Source of the DNA: JAZRUF01 sp045636205
GTDB taxonomy: Bacteria; Bacillota; Clostridia; Oscillospirales; JAAYXM01
Assembly: GCA_045636205.1 (NCBI GenBank)
Contig: JAZTXE010000099.1
Span: 1-25,650 of the forward strand
Reading direction: 5' to 3'
Length of the DNA: 25,650 nucleotides
Program-made: the position numbers and the translations under genes
The notes under the pieces: generated by a model
What the model was told of the DNA's origin: nothing
What the model saw: only the letters and a program-made list of their open reading frames with translations
Database searches by the model: none
Part shown: positions 22,987 through 25,650 of the stretch, piece after piece
How the letters are laid out: the number at the start of each line of letters is the position of its first letter
How positions within the stretch are numbered: position 1 is the stretch's first letter

Positions 22987-23957
22987 TAAACTGCCATTAT
23001 ACGCGATGTCTGATACACACTGTCAGAAACATCTTTATGCATCTTAAGCGCTTCATCAATATCAAAATCAACAATTTCACTGTTTACCGAGCATACTACT
23101 CGGTTGCTCTTTCCATTGAGTATTGTGCTCACTGCATACTCACCCATACAGCTTGCTATAACACGGTCCTGCGCAGACGGGCTTCCGCCGCGTTGGATGT
23201 GACCCAAAATAGTTACTCTTGAATCTATCCCGGTCTCCTCACGGATTTTCTCGCTTACTTCTATTGCATTGCCCGTACCTTCGGCAACTATGATAATATA
23301 ATGCGAACGCTTATTTATGCGACCCTCGCGGATTTTCTCGACAATATCCGTCTGGAAATTGACTTCTTTTTCAGGAACCAAAACCGCAGTAGCGCCGCAT
23401 GCGATACCTACGTTAAGTGCCAGATGACCCGCATGACGCCCCATGACCTCGACAACCGAGCAACGCTCATGCGACTGCATTGTATCACGAAGCTTATCTA
23501 TAGCCTCCATGGCAGTATTGCATGCGGTATCAAATCCGATACTGTAATGAGTTGATGCGATGTCGTTATCAATCGTCGCGGGAATTCCGACTGTTGATAC
23601 GCCACGCGCGGCTAAATCACGTGCGCCGCGGAAAGTACCGTCACCGCCTATCGCGATAAGACCGTCAATCCCCAAATATCTGCATGTGTTTGCAGCTTTC
23701 TGCAAGCCTTCCTCTGTCATAAATTCCGGACAACGAGCGGTATAAAGCATTGTTCCGCCGCGAGAGATTATGCCATTAACACTTCGCGCATCAAGCTCGA
23801 TAATATCGCCGTTTATAAGGCCGTTATAGCCTCTGCGTATTCCAAGACATGAAATTCCATAGTATGCTGCTGTACGTGCAACCGCGCGTATCGCCGCGTT
23901 CATGCCGGGCGCGTCTCCACCGCTTGTTAAAACACCTATTCTTTTAATGTTTGCCAT
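22986..23957 (-). CDS. pfkA: ATP-dependent 6-phosphofructokinase
   Basis: The enzyme phosphorylates fructose 6-phosphate in glycolysis. The ATP block is VLTSGGDAPGMNAAIRA; GGDGT at 104-108 has Gly in the position that is Asp in pyrophosphate-dependent enzymes, so ATP use is likely. TIDNDI holds the catalytic Asp130. The effector and substrate blocks IGFDTACNTA and EVMGRHAGHLA are present. It is 323 residues, like bacterial PfkA. ATG 23957 has GAGGTGAC eight bases upstream. It follows dnaE, with a promoter and a perfect palindrome in the gap, so it need not depend on dnaE transcription. Confidence 0.97.
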   Translation of the reverse strand: MANIKRIGVLTSGGDAPGMNAAIRAVARTAAYYGISCLGIRRGYNGLINGDIIELDARSVNGIISRGGTMLYTARCPEFMTEEGLQKAANTCRYLGIDGLIAIGGDGTFRGARDLAARGVSTVGIPATIDNDIASTHYSIGFDTACNTAMEAIDKLRDTMQSHERCSVVEVMGRHAGHLALNVGIACGATAVLVPEKEVNFQTDIVEKIREGRINKRSHYIIIVAEGTGNAIEVSEKIREETGIDSRVTILGHIQRGGSPSAQDRVIASCMGEYAVSTILNGKSNRVVCSVNSEIVDFDIDEALKMHKDVSDSVYQTSRIMAV

Positions 23958-23972
23958 CTTTTGTCACCTCAT

Positions 23973-23990
23973 AAAAGGCACGTGCCTTTT
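23973..23990 (-). promoter_or_regulatory. Perfect 18-bp palindrome in the pfkA leader
   Basis: AAAAGGCACGTGCCTTTT is its own reverse complement. It lies between the pfkA -10 box and the ribosome binding site, a position suited to a repressor operator. It could also be a 7-bp hairpin in RNA with four-base loop. Confidence 0.5.
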
Positions 23991-24003
23991 CTTTTATTAT
24001 AAT

Positions 24004-24032
24004 AGTATACTCCACTTTTTATAAAGAGTGAA
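24004..24032 (-). promoter_or_regulatory. Promoter of pfkA
   Basis: On the minus strand: -35 TTCACT (24027-24032), 17-bp spacer, -10 TATACT (24004-24009). It lies about 46 bp before the ATG. A second TATAAT-like string follows closely, so the exact start is uncertain. Confidence 0.6.
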
Positions 24033-24062
24033 GAAAATTTTGCAATTAAATGAAAAGCAGTA

Positions 24063-25650
24063 TTATTTCAGAACCGCGTTTTCAAGTCCCAATATTTCCG
24101 TAAGCCTTGTAAATAGCCGCATATCTTCAGAAGAATGCGTCCTGAGCATCTTTCCGCTGTCGGCAAAAAACAGTATAGTTTCCCTTTTCCCCGGAAAATT
24201 GGTAAGAATATTGCGGATTTGGGTGTAAAGCGGGTCGTCTTGACTTGGAAGGCGCAGGTAGAGTTTCTTATCACCTTCCGGCATCTCTATCCCCCTGCCC
24301 GCATACTCGTTCACGGGATGCACTTCATCGCAGAGTATCTGCGGCGGGTTATCCTCACGCAGGCTCAATCTCCCGCGCATGACAACCATTTCACCCTCGC
24401 GCAGAATCGCACCGTACTTGGTAAGCACGGTCGGAAACACGAGGACTTCTATGCTACCCGCCACGTCTTCAAGGGTAATATATGCCATCATTGAATTATT
24501 CCTGGTAGTCTTGACACGCATTGCAGAAATAACGCCTGCCAAAAGAACACTTTGATTATCCTGAAATTTTTTCGCGGTATTCGATGGTTCTGCATCCGCA
24601 GTTATCTGGCTTATCCCTATAGTCTTTAGTTTTTTTAGCAGGTCGCCGTATTCATCAAGTGGATGCCCGGACAGGTACATTCCGGTGGTCTCACGCTCCA
24701 TATTGAGAAGCTCCTGCTTTGTGCACTCTTTGACATCCGGAATGGGTATCATATTAAAACTTTCATCCTCGAGTGCACCAAACAAGTCAATCTGACCGGC
24801 TATATTGCGGTTTTTCATATGCGAAATACTGTCAAGTATTTTCTCGTAAATACGCAAATGTGCAGAGCGTTTCCCAAGTGCATCAAACGCACCGCATTTT
24901 ATAAGGTTTTCAATTGCTCTGCGGTTGAGTTCCCGCTCGTACATGCGCTCGCAAAAATCCTGAAGTGATGTGAAGCGTCCGTTCTGTTCGCGCTCATAAA
25001 CCACAGCTTGTATAAAACCGCGACCTATATTCTTTACAGCGACCAGACCAAAGCGGATGTTTTCACCGCTTACGGTAAACGAATCGCACGATTCGTTTAT
25101 ATCCGGCGGAAGAACATTAATGTTCATCTCACGGCAGAGTTCCATGTACTCAGCGATTTTCGCAGAGTTGTCCAGAACAGACGTCAAAAGTGCCGCCATG
25201 TACTGGCGCGGATAGTGAAATTTCATATACGCGGTCTGATATGAGACTACAGCATATGCTGCCGCATGTGCCTTATTAAAAGCGTAATTTGCAAAAGCAA
25301 CTATTTCGTCAAAAATTTCATTTGCAACCTGTTCGGAAATCCCGTTGCCCGCTGCGCCGCAGATACCCTCTTCGACGTTTCCGTGAATGAAATTTTCGCG
25401 CTCTTTGAGCAGCTCTTTTTCCTTCTTTTTGGATATTGCACGGCGAACCATATCCGCGCGCCCGAGGGAGAAACCGCCTATTTTACGGAATATATCCATA
25501 ACCTGTTCCTGATATACTATGCAACCGTATGTAACTTCCAGTATTTCCTTTAAAAGTGGGTGTTTATACGTCACTTTTTCAGGATGGAATTTGCAATCTA
25601 TATAATGCGGGATAGAGTCCATAGGACCGGGTCTGAAAAGTGCAACTATA
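24063..25650 (-). CDS. dnaE: DNA polymerase III alpha subunit, C-terminal part (runs off the window)
   Basis: The frame is open through the right edge, where it reads IVALFRPGPMDSIPHYI, a conserved block of the DnaE palm/thumb region; the true start is outside. Following blocks are CIVYQEQVMDIFRKIGGFSL, GRADMVRRAISKKK, AFNKAHAAAYAVVSYQTAYM, then helix-hairpin-helix like residues and an OB-fold domain (VLLAGVISAMRVKTTRNNSM, SIEVLVFPTVLTKYG). The stop is at 24063. The catalytic Asp residues lie upstream of this window. The layout is that of DnaE (replicative C-family polymerase; not PolC, which has an embedded exonuclease). pfkA is 105 bp downstream on the same strand. Confidence 0.96.
   Translation of the reverse strand, partial: IVALFRPGPMDSIPHYIDCKFHPEKVTYKHPLLKEILEVTYGCIVYQEQVMDIFRKIGGFSLGRADMVRRAISKKKEKELLKERENFIHGNVEEGICGAAGNGISEQVANEIFDEIVAFANYAFNKAHAAAYAVVSYQTAYMKFHYPRQYMAALLTSVLDNSAKIAEYMELCREMNINVLPPDINESCDSFTVSGENIRFGLVAVKNIGRGFIQAVVYEREQNGRFTSLQDFCERMYERELNRRAIENLIKCGAFDALGKRSAHLRIYEKILDSISHMKNRNIAGQIDLFGALEDESFNMIPIPDVKECTKQELLNMERETTGMYLSGHPLDEYGDLLKKLKTIGISQITADAEPSNTAKKFQDNQSVLLAGVISAMRVKTTRNNSMMAYITLEDVAGSIEVLVFPTVLTKYGAILREGEMVVMRGRLSLREDNPPQILCDEVHPVNEYAGRGIEMPEGDKKLYLRLPSQDDPLYTQIRNILTNFPGKRETILFFADSGKMLRTHSSEDMRLFTRLTEILGLENAVLK

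Noticed and set aside
1..25650. CRISPR arrays, tRNA or rRNA genes
   Set aside because: No spaced direct repeats of array type, and no tRNA cloverleaf or rRNA sequence, was found in the gaps, which are all shorter than about 180 bp.

Overview
The window reads as chromosome of a spore-forming, Gram-positive anaerobe of the class Clostridia. The main reasons are: (i) the cluster lipoprotein (YdcC-like) - alr - endoA/ndoA, whose order matches Bacillus and clostridia; (ii) a YtaF-type sporulation membrane protein; (iii) dnaE followed by pfkA; (iv) lipoproteins and Gram-positive Pho boxes rather than outer-membrane genes; (v) strong GGAGG ribosome binding sites that allow frequent GTG and TTG starts. 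Species cannot be named from the sequence. Nearly every base is in a gene; no gap exceeds about 180 bp. No rRNA, tRNA, CRISPR array or prophage was seen.

Layout. 1-783: a Y1 (REP-associated, IS200-like) transposase with a repeat element at its 3' side. 886-5253 (minus strand): a probable six-gene operon with promoter at 5277-5305 and terminator at 849-881, encoding a two-TM protein, NAD(P)H-hydrate dehydratase, a lipoprotein, alanine racemase, an EndoA/MazF RNase with no recognisable antitoxin gene beside it, and an exported coiled-coil protein. 5406-6971 (minus): an exported protein with a trypsin-like domain whose catalytic residues look lost. 7125-8198 (plus): aspartate carbamoyltransferase carrying a C-terminal zinc-binding module like that of PyrI. 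8297-12527 (plus): a phosphate unit, PhoP/PhoB-like regulator, PhoR-like kinase, then a Na+/phosphate cotransporter behind a clear Pho box. 12704-15890: glnS and gltX. 15904-16596: a 20-bp stem hairpin that both follows gltX and contains the start codon of ytaF. 16684-18631: wecB and a membrane-anchored protein. 18677-19721 (minus): three small uncharacterised clostridial proteins. 19830-22944 (plus): YfcE-type phosphoesterase, a two-TM protein, AzlC/AzlD amino-acid exporter, and a Cys-rich FliB-family protein. 22986-25650 (minus): pfkA and the C-terminal part of dnaE, which runs off the window.

Most genes are housekeeping. The most unusual points are the ytaF/gltX hairpin, the leader of the antitoxin-less endoA (13-bp tandem repeat plus 20-bp palindrome), the PyrB-zinc fusion, the apparent pseudoprotease, the kinase-adjacent Pho box and the uncharacterised three-gene operon. 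I did not find a convincing wholly new multi-gene system; the small-protein operon at 18677-19721 is the best candidate for unexplored biology.
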